The notes below the pieces were generated by a model. That model ran no database searches. It was given only the letters and a program-made list of their open reading frames with translations, and was not told the DNA's origin. DNA of 17,522 bases from CAVZRC01 sp052148775. Lineage in GTDB: Bacteria > Planctomycetota > Planctomycetia > Isosphaerales > Isosphaeraceae. The position numbers and the translations under genes were made by a program. Shown piece after piece: positions 1 through 6,569 of this stretch (the stretch's first letter is position 1; every line of letters starts with the position of its first letter). The stretch is from NCBI GenBank assembly GCA_052148775.1, contig JBKQHM010000734.1, positions 1-17,522 on the forward strand, in the 5' to 3' direction.

Positions 1-395
1 TGCCCTTGCACGTGGGCGATAACCACGATCGAGGAGGAAATGATACCCAGGTGCAGTTCTTCGAACAGGGCTCCAACATGCACCGCGTCTGGGACTCGAA
101 CATCATCCAGCACGCCGGCCGCGACGAGGACCGATGGCTCGCCGACCTGATCGCGATGGACACCGATCAGGCCCGATCCTCGGCGATGAAGGGCACCGTC
201 GAGGACTGGGCGACCGAAAGCCTGCTCCTGGCGAGGAAAGCCTACCAGGAGCCCGCGACGGGCCGGAAGATCAGGAGCGGTCACAAGCTGGCCGAGGCCT
301 ACCAGGCTGCCAACCTGCCGGTCGCGCGCCAGCGGCTGTATCAGGCAGGAATCCGGCTGGCGATGGTGCTCAATGATGTGTTCCCCGAGCGTTGA
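1..395 (+). CDS. S1/P1-type zinc nuclease, C-terminal part (5' end outside window)
   Basis: This is the 3' part of an S1/P1 nuclease (phospholipase C/P1 fold), an exported zinc enzyme that cleaves single-stranded nucleic acids. The reading frame is open to the window edge, and the first complete codon is at base 3. Seen directly: PLHVGDNHDRGGND at the edge, followed by NMHRVWDSNII. In the family, the His of PLH and the HxxxD of MHRVWD are zinc ligands, and both are intact. The upstream ligands and the signal peptide lie outside the window. The rest is the helical C-terminus, ending in LNDVFPER, which is a normal length for the family, so the gene looks intact at this end. It lies on the opposite strand to the polysaccharide genes and shows no functional link to them. 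The family call is firm; the substrate (DNA, RNA or 3'-nucleotides) cannot be told. Confidence 0.88.
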   Translation, partial: PLHVGDNHDRGGNDTQVQFFEQGSNMHRVWDSNIIQHAGRDEDRWLADLIAMDTDQARSSAMKGTVEDWATESLLLARKAYQEPATGRKIRSGHKLAEAYQAANLPVARQRLYQAGIRLAMVLNDVFPER

Positions 396-396
396 G

Positions 397-435
397 GAGT
401 TATTCGATCCGAGATTTTGCCGAACTCGATAACTC
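397..435 (+). terminator. Possible hairpin at the 3' end of the nuclease gene
   Basis: The arms GAGTTATTCGA (397-407) and TCGATAACTC (426-435) pair with a single bulged base, starting one base after the nuclease stop codon. The 18-base loop is long and no T-run follows, so an intrinsic terminator is only a weak guess. It could equally be a 3'-end stabilising stem or chance. Confidence 0.3.
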
Positions 436-445
436 TGAAGATCGC

Positions 446-513
446 CGGACGGAGTCGGCTCCTACAAGTGGCAGGCCAAGGACGCCGTTGTAGGAGGGGG
501 CTCCGCCCGTCCG
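446..513. repeat. Inverted repeat, REP-like
   Basis: The left arm (446-467, beginning CGGACGGAG and ending CTCCTACAA) pairs with the right arm (488-513, beginning TTGTAGGAG and ending GTCCG). The outer 5 bp and inner 9 bp pair perfectly, with a few unpaired bases on the right, around a 20-base spacer. The structure resembles dispersed REP-type palindromes in high-GC genomes. Whether it is repeated elsewhere in this genome cannot be seen from one window. Confidence 0.5.
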
Positions 514-930
514 CCGAACCTATGCGGCCCAATTCCGCCGAGCGTAAGAGACCCAAGCGTTCGGCGCTCCAGGACCAGCGAGTTCCCTGTTCAGCCGAAT
601 CGGGATCCGGATGAACTCCGAAGCAGGATCGACCGTAGAAGGTCTCGAAAGAACGTGGCACACTTCGCGACGACTTCGACATCTTAGTTTTGCAGACACC
701 CCGGTGAGTCGGGACGCTGCGGCGGGGGCCAGTCGAGTGTCGATCAACCCTGCTTCGTCGCGTTCAAAGGTCAAGCCCTGAAGGCCAAGTTCCTTACCCG
801 ATCCTCCTTCCCAGCCCATTGTGAGCGATCACGACGACCGGAAGAGGAAGAGGGGAAGAACGCTCAAGTCCATCAGGGGACTTGCCGATCCAACTCAATC
901 GAACGTCTCAGCTCGCCGGGGTGTACGTAA

Positions 931-949
931 GCCGGTCAGGATGACCGGC
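931..949. promoter_or_regulatory. Perfect 8-bp inverted repeat upstream of the LEPR-XLL-like gene
   Basis: GCCGGTCA (931-938) and TGACCGGC (942-949) are exact reverse complements around a 3-base spacer, 46 bases before the start codon at 996. The symmetry and position would suit a dimeric repressor operator or a small stem in the 5' leader. No T-run follows, so it is not an intrinsic terminator. Function is unproven. Confidence 0.35.
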
Positions 950-995
950 TCGAGATCGCTCTCAGCGTAGGGCGTTTTGTCCCAGGAGGGGCCCC

Positions 996-2201
996 ATGTC
1001 CGTTCCGAAAGCCGCTCAGCAAGTCGTTCGAGAATCCTCCCGCCGTCGCGTCAAATTCCAGGGTCTCCTCGAAGACCTGGAAGGGCGCGTGTTACTGTCG
1101 ATGGCCCATCACGGCCATCACATGGCTCATGCTCGTACCGCGGAGGTCAGCACGGCGGGAACCTCTGGGACCACATCGACCCCCACCTCGACCAACACCC
1201 ACGCCGGTTCGAATCATCGCCAGCATGCGAGCGAGTCGCGCCACGGTCACTCCATCGTGCAGAGAGCGACGAACAACGCGTCGATCAACGTCCAGCCCGT
1301 AATCAACGTCCAGCCCATGATCAACGTCGAGCCGTCGGTCAGTGGCGGGACCTCCAGCACGCAGAGCACCTCGAGCACATCGGCCAGCACCACTCCGACA
1401 CCGACTCCGGCCCCCACGCCGACACCGACCGCAACCACGACGGTCACGGCCCCGGCCTCTGTCGCCGGCTCGAAGACGAGCGGCAACACCACGACGACCT
1501 TCACAACGAACTGGAATACGTCGTCGGCCTCGCCCTCGCCCACGCCGACACCGACACCGACCGCGTCCTCGACCCACACCACGACGGGATCCACGACCGC
1601 GACTTCGCAATCGCCGGCCCCGACGAGCCAGGGTTCGGGCGGATCGGCCAGTGCCTCGACGAGCACGAGCAGCAACACCTCGACGACTCCCGGTAGCGGC
1701 TCGACGGCCAGCACCACGACCGGCGGCTCATCATCCTCCTCGGTAGGGGGATCATCGGCCTCCCAGCCTTCGTCGGGAAGCTCGAGCGCCACGACCGGCA
1801 ACACAACGTCCCCGACCCCGACGCCAACTCCGACCGCCACACCGACGCCGACGCCCACTCCGACCAGCACGGCGACGACCGGATCGACGACCTCGACATC
1901 CACGACCGGCGGCTCTACATCGAGTCAGCCCTCAACGAGTACGTCGGGCTCGCAGACCGGCGCCTCGACGGGCGATTCGTCCGGCTCGGGCTCGGCCTCC
2001 ACGACGACCGCGAGCAACGGGTCCTCGACCTCGGCTGGTTCGGGCTCCACGGCCCAGACAGGCACTTCGACCGGTTCCACCGCCTCGACCGGCCAGGACG
2101 GCTCGAACACCGCGACCACTCAGTCGTCGAGTAACTCCTCCGCGAGCGACGGCGGATCCACCAGCACGAACACCTCGACTTCGTCGAATGCCAAGTCGTG
2201 A
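996..2201 (+). CDS. Ser/Thr/Pro-rich mucin-like protein with LEPR-XLL-like N-terminus
   Basis: This 401-residue protein has no recognisable folded domain. The N-terminus is basic (RESSRRRVKF, residues 12-21) and runs into LLEDLEGRVLLS (24-35), which resembles the LEPR-XLL motif found at the start of many planctomycete surface proteins. A His-rich patch follows (HHGHHMAH, about 38-45), then an 18-bp triplicated repeat encoding INVQP (97-114). The remainder is almost only Ser, Thr, Gly, Ala and Pro, with three TP-repeat blocks near residues 131-147, 179-190 and 271-291. Such sequence is typical of extended, possibly O-glycosylated stalks at the cell surface. There is no PEP-CTERM motif or C-terminal membrane helix. 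The start is supported by AGGAGGG at 984-990, five bases upstream, and by the motif position. Long antisense frames here follow from the skewed codon composition. The role is unknown; export is inferred from the N-terminal motif only. Confidence 0.75.
   Translation: MSVPKAAQQVVRESSRRRVKFQGLLEDLEGRVLLSMAHHGHHMAHARTAEVSTAGTSGTTSTPTSTNTHAGSNHRQHASESRHGHSIVQRATNNASINVQPVINVQPMINVEPSVSGGTSSTQSTSSTSASTTPTPTPAPTPTPTATTTVTAPASVAGSKTSGNTTTTFTTNWNTSSASPSPTPTPTPTASSTHTTTGSTTATSQSPAPTSQGSGGSASASTSTSSNTSTTPGSGSTASTTTGGSSSSSVGGSSASQPSSGSSSATTGNTTSPTPTPTPTATPTPTPTPTSTATTGSTTSTSTTGGSTSSQPSTSTSGSQTGASTGDSSGSGSASTTTASNGSSTSAGSGSTAQTGTSTGSTASTGQDGSNTATTQSSSNSSASDGGSTSTNTSTSSNAKS
1284..1337 (+). repeat. Three tandem 18-bp units inside the LEPR-XLL-like gene
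   Basis: ATCAACGTCCAGCCC starts at 1284 and 1302, and a one-base variant starts at 1320. The period is 18 bp, so the frame is kept and the units encode INVQPV, INVQPM and INVEPS. The units are nearly identical at DNA level, which suggests a recent slippage-type expansion. Confidence 0.8.
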
Positions 2202-2238
2202 GGCCCGGAGCCCGTATACCCGATCGGCCTCCAACAGC

Positions 2239-2278
2239 GCCCTCTCCCCGCACGTCGGGGAGAGGGCGATTGTTTTTT
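2239..2278 (+). terminator. Intrinsic terminator after the LEPR-XLL-like gene
   Basis: A perfect 12-bp stem (GCCCTCTCCCCG at 2239-2250, CGGGGAGAGGGC at 2256-2267) closes a 5-base loop. It is followed by GAT and then the T-rich stretch TGTTTTTT (2271-2278). It lies 38 bases after the stop at 2201. This is the clearest Rho-independent terminator form in the window. Confidence 0.8.
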
Positions 2279-2330
2279 CCCTCTCCCCATCTGCAAGGGG
2301 AGTGGGGCAGAAGGCCGGGTGAAGGGCGGC
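2279..2330. repeat. Second copy of the CCCTCTCCCC hairpin family, likely intergenic repeat
   Basis: Directly behind the terminator, CCCTCTCCCC recurs at 2279-2288. Its CTCCCC (2283-2288) pairs with GGGGAG (2297-2302), and the tail AGAAGGCCGGGTGAAGGG (2310-2327) follows. Sequences of this general form are, to my knowledge, common dispersed intergenic repeats in GC-rich bacteria. The two adjacent copies suggest a repeat array that also serves as terminator. The rest of the 2202-2649 gap holds no gene I can support. Confidence 0.5.
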
Positions 2331-2542
2331 GCCGGCCTCGCGGTCCATCTTGTGGGCGAATCGAGATGACATGACCCCTTCTTCGCTCGGCTCGGGGATT
2401 CCCGGCACAGAATCCGACATTCCGCCGCGCCGCGATCCCGCACTCGACAGAGCTCGGTACCAGATGAATGGAATGGCTCCTCGCAGGCAATTCATTGCAA
2501 GGTCTCCGATCATCCTGCCGGCCGACGGTTGTCAAAGACGGG

Positions 2543-2572
2543 TTGCAACGACTCCCCGGTCTCAACTATGAT
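2543..2572 (+). promoter_or_regulatory. Sigma70-like promoter for the acyltransferase gene
   Basis: TTGCAA (2543-2548) and TATGAT (2567-2572) match the -35 and -10 consensus closely, with an 18-base spacer. The start codon at 2650 would leave a leader of about 70 bases. The site stands out in a GC-rich background and follows a terminator, so the acyltransferase is probably its own transcription unit. Confidence 0.5.
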
Positions 2573-2649
2573 ACCGCGACACTCCGATCCGCGAGGCGGC
2601 GGAATGTGTCTTGCATCCAGCAGTAGGCAACTGCGAACGGGAGTCAAGG

Positions 2650-3864
2650 ATGACGAACGCATTGCACCCGGGCTATACTTCCGGATCCAAAACACGGGCA
2701 AGGGTGGTCAAGAGCGCTGCTCCGGCACCATCGAGATCCCCGCAGCTCGGATCACATCTGCCCGCACTCGATTCGCTCCGGGGCATCGCCGTCCTCAGCG
2801 TGATGCTCTACCACTTCAACCACGGACCGAACGACGCCGGCGGCATCGGAGCCATGATCTCCAAGCTGTTTCGCCTGGGGGGTAGCGGGGTCGATCTGTT
2901 CTTCGTGCTCTCGGGTTTCCTGATCACCGGAATCCTCATCGATTCGAAGCATGATCGGCATTATTTCCGGAACTTCTATATTCGCAGGAGCCTGCGCGTC
3001 TTCCCACTCTACTACGCGATGCTGGCGGTGTGTTGCGTCGTTCTCCCCTGTCTCGGCCTGTCCATCAACGAGGCGACCATCGGCGAGCAAGGATGGCTGT
3101 GGTTCTACGGGACGAATCTCCTCCAGGCCTGGCGGGAATCGTATGTTTTCGGGGGGTTCAGTCATTTCTGGTCTCTGGCCGTCGAGGAGCATTTCTACTT
3201 GCTCTGGCCGCTGATCATTTTCGCGTGCAGCCGAAAGACGGGGATTTGGGCCTGTCTCGCGTGCATGCTGCTCGCAATTGCCTGCCGGATTGGCCTGGTC
3301 ATGGCCGGTGGTCACGCCATCTCGGCCTATGTGCTGACACCTTGTCGGATGGACGCTCTGGCGCTCGGCGGATTGATTGCCTTCGGCATGCGGATCCAGG
3401 GTGAACCCGGATGGTTGGTCCGCGCGGCAGTCACCAGCCTCGTCGTGACTTGCTCAGTCCTGATGTATCTGTTTATTGTGAAGATTGACATGTCCAAGAT
3501 GGATGGGCCGGTACTGGTCCTCCGGAGCACTCTCTCCGCGGGCTTCTTCGGGGCCATCCTGATCCTGGCGGTGAATGCCCCGCAGGCGACACTCGCCGGC
3601 CGCTGCTGCAACATCCGCTTCCTTCGCTTCTTCGGGAAGTACAGCTATGGCCTCTACGTCTTCCATTATCCGTTAATTCCGCTATTTGATCGCCTCTTCC
3701 CCAGCGAATACCTTGCGACGTGCCTGAGCTCGGTGTTACTAGGCAGACTTGTTTATACCACGTTAGCGATCAGCATGTCCGTGTTAGTGGCCATGCTGAG
3801 CTGGCATGCCTACGAGAAGCATTTCGTGGGGCTCAAGGATCTGCTTGCTCCGAGAGGTCGCTAG
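2650..3864 (+). CDS. OafA/YrhL-type membrane acyltransferase (acyltransferase 3 family)
   Basis: This 404-residue multi-pass inner-membrane enzyme belongs to the acyltransferase 3 family, which moves acetyl or other acyl groups onto surface or exopolysaccharides. Motifs seen: LPALDSLRGIAVLSVMLYH (37-55, with the family's conserved His55), GGSGVDLFFVLSGFLITGIL (78-97), IRRSLRVFPLYY (111-122), FSHFWSLAVEEHFYLLWP (170-187) and FFGKYSYGLYVFHYPLI (327-343). About ten membrane helices follow the usual pattern, and there is no C-terminal SGNH domain. I chose ATG 2650 over an in-frame TTG at 2611 because GGGAG lies about seven bases upstream and the extra 13 residues are unlike the family. Codon use is odd for the region: TTA occurs four times between residues 342 and 379, together with CTA and AGA. 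The gene converges on the polysaccharide operon, so O-acylation of that polymer is plausible but inferred. Confidence 0.92.
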   Translation: MTNALHPGYTSGSKTRARVVKSAAPAPSRSPQLGSHLPALDSLRGIAVLSVMLYHFNHGPNDAGGIGAMISKLFRLGGSGVDLFFVLSGFLITGILIDSKHDRHYFRNFYIRRSLRVFPLYYAMLAVCCVVLPCLGLSINEATIGEQGWLWFYGTNLLQAWRESYVFGGFSHFWSLAVEEHFYLLWPLIIFACSRKTGIWACLACMLLAIACRIGLVMAGGHAISAYVLTPCRMDALALGGLIAFGMRIQGEPGWLVRAAVTSLVVTCSVLMYLFIVKIDMSKMDGPVLVLRSTLSAGFFGAILILAVNAPQATLAGRCCNIRFLRFFGKYSYGLYVFHYPLIPLFDRLFPSEYLATCLSSVLLGRLVYTTLAISMSVLVAMLSWHAYEKHFVGLKDLLAPRGR

Positions 3865-3887
3865 AGCCTGCTGGCGTTGTTGTGCTC

Positions 3888-4036
3888 GTGTGACCCAGGG
3901 TGTGCGCCTTCGGCGACCCTGGGTTTTGCTGTGTGACCCATTCGGGGTCAGCGGCGATGTCACAGTTGAGCGGGGGAATCGGGGTTCATACGTCGTGCAT
4001 GTGTGACCCAGAGTGCGACTTCAGAGACCCTGAGCG
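3888..4036. repeat. Three GTGTGACCCA copies, degenerate palindromic repeat
   Basis: GTGTGACCCA occurs exactly at 3888-3897, 3931-3940 and 4001-4010. The first copy continues into a full hairpin ending CCCTGGG. The third continues GAGTGCGACTTCAGAGACCCTGAG, a recognisable decayed version of the same hairpin. The second keeps only TTCGGGGTCA. This looks like a small array of one palindromic intergenic element at different stages of decay. Confidence 0.6.
3893..3927 (+). terminator. Hairpin terminator after the acyltransferase gene
   Basis: ACCCAGGGT plus GCC on the left (3893-3908) pairs with GGCGACCCTGGGT on the right (3912-3924), with a few bulged bases around a TTCG-type loop. TTTT (3924-3927) overlaps the end of the stem. 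It lies 28 bases after the stop at 3864. Read from the other strand there is no T-run, so it should act only on + strand transcription. Confidence 0.65.
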
Positions 4037-4329
4037 ATGCCCCGTGTCCCCCGATCATCAACCCTGGGGTTATCAACGGGACGAGCCGTCGAGAGGAACA
4101 TCCTGTTCGCGTCACGACGAACTCGTCCCGCTGGCTTTTTCAGGTCGCGCATCGTCTCACAGCGCCGGGGCATACCGGAAGGCCGTTGAGAGGTCGGCGG
4201 AAGTCCCGTGGATCATCGATGGCTTCTCCTGATCAGGAACAATCGAGGCTCAATGCGGTCGTCAGGCCGAGCCCACCGGTTCGTGCGGCGATTCGATGCC
4301 TGTCGATCCAGGAGCCATTCGCCACGCGG
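4037..4329. other. Non-coding stretch between convergent genes
   Basis: No gene is supported here; the open frames resemble no family. The one structured element is a perfect 12-bp palindrome TCCTGATCAGGA (4227-4238). I could not find a hairpin with a T-run that would end the - strand operon, so its terminator remains unlocated. Confidence 0.45.
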
Positions 4330-5295
4330 TCAATTGGGTGTGAGGGTCTCCCTCGCAACCGAGCTGCTGCGAGGGGATTCTTCGGACTCTCCCAGGCGTC
4401 GCTCGTAGTCATTCGCGTCGGCGAGGAAGTCATAGAACGCCAGTAGTACGCAGAAGATCAAGCCGGGCCGCCCGTCGAGGAAGCCCAGTCTCAGGAAGTA
4501 GGAGTAGACGAAGCGAACGGCGGGACGCATGGGCAGCCTCAAGGCGAGCTTCTTGAGCCGTCGTTTGAATCGCTTGCCCGGGCCGATGCTCCTGGGGATC
4601 GGCGCATCGAGGAACCGCTCGCGAAGTGCGGCCTCCCAGATGGCATATCGGTTGTGCTTCTCGACCCAGGCGGCGATCGTCGGATAGGCGTGGTGGTCCA
4701 GCTCATTCTCTAGGCGTAGGACCCGACCCTCCAGTTCGACATGCTCGTGTGCCTCGTTGTCGCCGGCTCGACCGCCGGTGGCGTCGGGCATCCGCTCGTA
4801 ACGCCCGAGGCGGTGTTTGAAGAGTCGAAGGTTCCAGCACTCCGAGTACCCGCAGTGTCGGATGCGACGGGCCAGGAAATAATAGCGGGAATTGAGGTAA
4901 TAGCCCTCGGCCTCGTCGAGGGCGATTCGCCGCTCGATCTCGGCGGCCAGCTCGGGCGGCACGACCTCGTCGGCGTCGACGATCAGGACCCACTCGTTGC
5001 GGAAGGGCAGGTTCTCGAGCCCCCAGTTCTTCTTCTTGGGATAACTCCCATCGAAGTGGAACTGTACGACGGTCGCGCCGTACTCCTCGGCGACCTCGGA
5101 CGTCCGATCGGTGCTCTGACTGTCGACGACGAACACCTCGTCGGCCCAGGAGAGCGCGGGGAGGCATCTCCGCAGATTCTCGGCCTCATTCTTGACGGGT
5201 ACAATGACGCTGACCGGGGTGCCCCGTGTCCTCGTTGCAACGGGATGGCTGGATGGCCGTCTCTCGGCGGATCGGATCGTCGCTTGAGCGATCAT
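4330..5295 (-). CDS. GT2 glycosyltransferase, WaaE/KdtX-like
   Basis: This 321-residue cytoplasmic-face glycosyltransferase has a GT-A fold. VSVIVPVKNEAENLRRCL (28-45) starts the nucleotide-sugar domain, DSQSTDRT (58-65) is the usual second motif, and DADE (107-110) is the metal-binding acidic motif. HEHVELEG (183-190) and a hydrophobic segment near 262-291 (FVYSYFLRLGFLDG onwards) resemble the WaaE/KdtX group of lipopolysaccharide-core glucosyltransferases. The sugar and acceptor cannot be told. The start codon at 5293-5295 has GGAG about nine bases upstream. It is the last gene of the - strand run, 61 bases after the preceding GT4 gene, and probably adds a sugar to the repeat unit or a side branch. 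The 20-residue N-terminal lead before the fold is unremarkable. Confidence 0.9.
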   Translation of the reverse strand: MIAQATIRSAERRPSSHPVATRTRGTPVSVIVPVKNEAENLRRCLPALSWADEVFVVDSQSTDRTSEVAEEYGATVVQFHFDGSYPKKKNWGLENLPFRNEWVLIVDADEVVPPELAAEIERRIALDEAEGYYLNSRYYFLARRIRHCGYSECWNLRLFKHRLGRYERMPDATGGRAGDNEAHEHVELEGRVLRLENELDHHAYPTIAAWVEKHNRYAIWEAALRERFLDAPIPRSIGPGKRFKRRLKKLALRLPMRPAVRFVYSYFLRLGFLDGRPGLIFCVLLAFYDFLADANDYERRLGESEESPRSSSVARETLTPN

Positions 5296-5356
5296 GAGGA
5301 TGCTCCATAGGTATGAGCAGGGCTGCTGCCGATGAGGTATACGGAGGCGCGGCCAT

Positions 5357-6565
5357 TCACGCGACTACCGGCTCCGGTGGTGCGCCGCCGCCGATGAGCC
5401 ATCGGTAGACGGCGGCCAGGCGCTCCCCCTGGCGATCCCAGGTGAATTCACTCTCGACGAGATGCCTGCCGTTGAGGCCAAGGCGTGCGCGCTCAGCGGG
5501 GGTGCGCTCGAGCAGCTCGCGAAGCCCCAAGGTGACGCCGTCCACATCGGGTTCCACGACAACGGCCCCCTCGGACGCGGCCAGCTCGGAGAAGTGGCAG
5601 GCGACGGTGATCAAGGCGGGGAGACGGCAGGCCAGCGCCTCGAGGATTGCCATGCTGAACCCCTCGCTGTAGCTCGGCAGGATGAAGGCATCGGCCGCGG
5701 CCCAGACCTTCCGGGCCAGCTCGCCGGAAGCGTAGCCGACGTAAGTCATTCGCCTTCCCAGTCCGAGTTCCGTCATTCGATCGCGGAACGGCGCCCAGGC
5801 GCCTTCGTCGTTGCCGGCGAGCAGGAGATGCAGGTCCGGGTAGTCCGTGGCAATCCGGCCGAGGGACTCGGCCAGGAGGTCGAGCCCCTTCTTGAGATGG
5901 AGTCTCCCGAAGAAGAGCAGGACGAATTTCCCGCGAAGCTCCGGATATTCGGCCTCCAGGACCGACCGCGCGGGCAGGTCGTCGGCGAAGGCAAGTTCGA
6001 CCCCATTCGGGATAAAGCAGATCGGCGTCCACGGGGCCAGGGCGCGCAAGTGGCCGATCTCGGGCCGGGAAAGGGCGTGGAGGCATGACGCGCGACGGAG
6101 GTTCTTCGACTCGACGAGCGCCAGGTAGGCCCTCTTCTTCCAGTACTTGTGCCGGATCGCCCAGGGCTCGGCCATTCCATGAGCGGCGATCACGTACGGG
6201 ACGCCGGCCGCCCGGGCCGCTCGGGCTCCGCGACGCGTCTGCGCCTGCCAGAGGCCGTGGAGGTGCACGACCTCGGACGAGCGGACGGCCTGCTCCAGAT
6301 TCGTCTCCGGCCCTTCGAGCGTCGGTCCGTAGGCGAGGCTCGCCGGATCGATTCGCGTGGGGGTCGTCGTCACGATGGTGACGCCCTCCCGAATCCGGCT
6401 CAGCGCCCCCGTCATGCCCAGGATGCTCGGAACCATGCCTCCGTCGCGCCGCGGGTCCAGGCCATTGCAGAGGTGGACCCAACTCCGGCATCGGACGGCA
6501 GAGGAGGTGCCGCCGCCCCCATGACCCGGCTCTGCCAGTAAGGCCCCGCTCGATCGATCGCTCAT
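5357..6565 (-). CDS. GT4 family glycosyltransferase
   Basis: This is a 402-residue GT-B retaining glycosyltransferase acting at the cytoplasmic side of the membrane on a lipid-linked repeat unit. The C-terminal Rossmann domain shows LLFFGRLHLKKGLDLLAES (216-234) and the family signature FILPSYSEGFSMAILEALA (294-312), in which Glu301 and Glu309 form the ExxxxxxxE pair that contacts the donor sugar nucleotide. The N-terminal acceptor domain contains VVHLHGLWQA (99-108). An in-frame ATG at 6652 would add 29 residues that overlap the upstream gene. I chose ATG 6565 because it lies four bases after that gene's stop and GAGGTG precedes it by seven bases, which indicates translational coupling. The specificity is unknown; the first residues (1-28) are Gly/Ser-rich and look unstructured. 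Confidence 0.9.
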   Translation of the reverse strand: MSDRSSGALLAEPGHGGGGTSSAVRCRSWVHLCNGLDPRRDGGMVPSILGMTGALSRIREGVTIVTTTPTRIDPASLAYGPTLEGPETNLEQAVRSSEVVHLHGLWQAQTRRGARAARAAGVPYVIAAHGMAEPWAIRHKYWKKRAYLALVESKNLRRASCLHALSRPEIGHLRALAPWTPICFIPNGVELAFADDLPARSVLEAEYPELRGKFVLLFFGRLHLKKGLDLLAESLGRIATDYPDLHLLLAGNDEGAWAPFRDRMTELGLGRRMTYVGYASGELARKVWAAADAFILPSYSEGFSMAILEALACRLPALITVACHFSELAASEGAVVVEPDVDGVTLGLRELLERTPAERARLGLNGRHLVESEFTWDRQGERLAAVYRWLIGGGAPPEPVVA

Positions 6566-6569
6566 CGAT

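Larger units (their letters stand above)
396..995. other. Non-coding stretch with three inverted repeats
   Basis: These 600 bases separate the nuclease from the Ser/Thr-rich protein gene. I found no convincing gene: the open frames on both strands resemble no family and overlap each other. It contains an imperfect hairpin right after the nuclease stop (397-435), a larger inverted repeat (446-513) and a perfect short inverted repeat (931-949), each listed separately. No clear sigma70 promoter was seen for the downstream gene, although one must lie here or further upstream. Confidence 0.6.

Noticed and set aside
520..819. 99-codon - strand frame in the gap after the nuclease
   Set aside because: No family resemblance, overlaps other random frames and contains part of the non-coding stretch; no ribosome site was evident.
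1284..1337. Possible CRISPR-like array
   Set aside because: The 18-bp units are contiguous without spacers, in frame and coding, so this is a protein tandem repeat.
1092..1903. Long open frames on the - strand inside the Ser/Thr-rich gene (up to 218 codons)
   Set aside because: They are the mirror of the repetitive TP/ST codons, giving Val/Gly/Glu or Arg-rich runs with no family resemblance; the + frame has the ribosome site and N-terminal motif.
996..2201. Ser/Thr-rich protein as the exosortase substrate
   Set aside because: It ends in NTSTSSNAKS with no sorting motif, membrane helix or basic tail, so nothing in the sequence supports this.
4227..4238. TCCTGATCAGGA palindrome as terminator of the - strand operon
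   Set aside because: There is no loop and no T-run on the - strand, and it lies about 90 bases past the last stop; it may be chance.
3900..4446. + strand frames of 110-147 codons between the acyltransferase and GT2 genes
   Set aside because: They run through the palindromic repeat and into the antisense of the GT2 gene; no domain or motif is visible.
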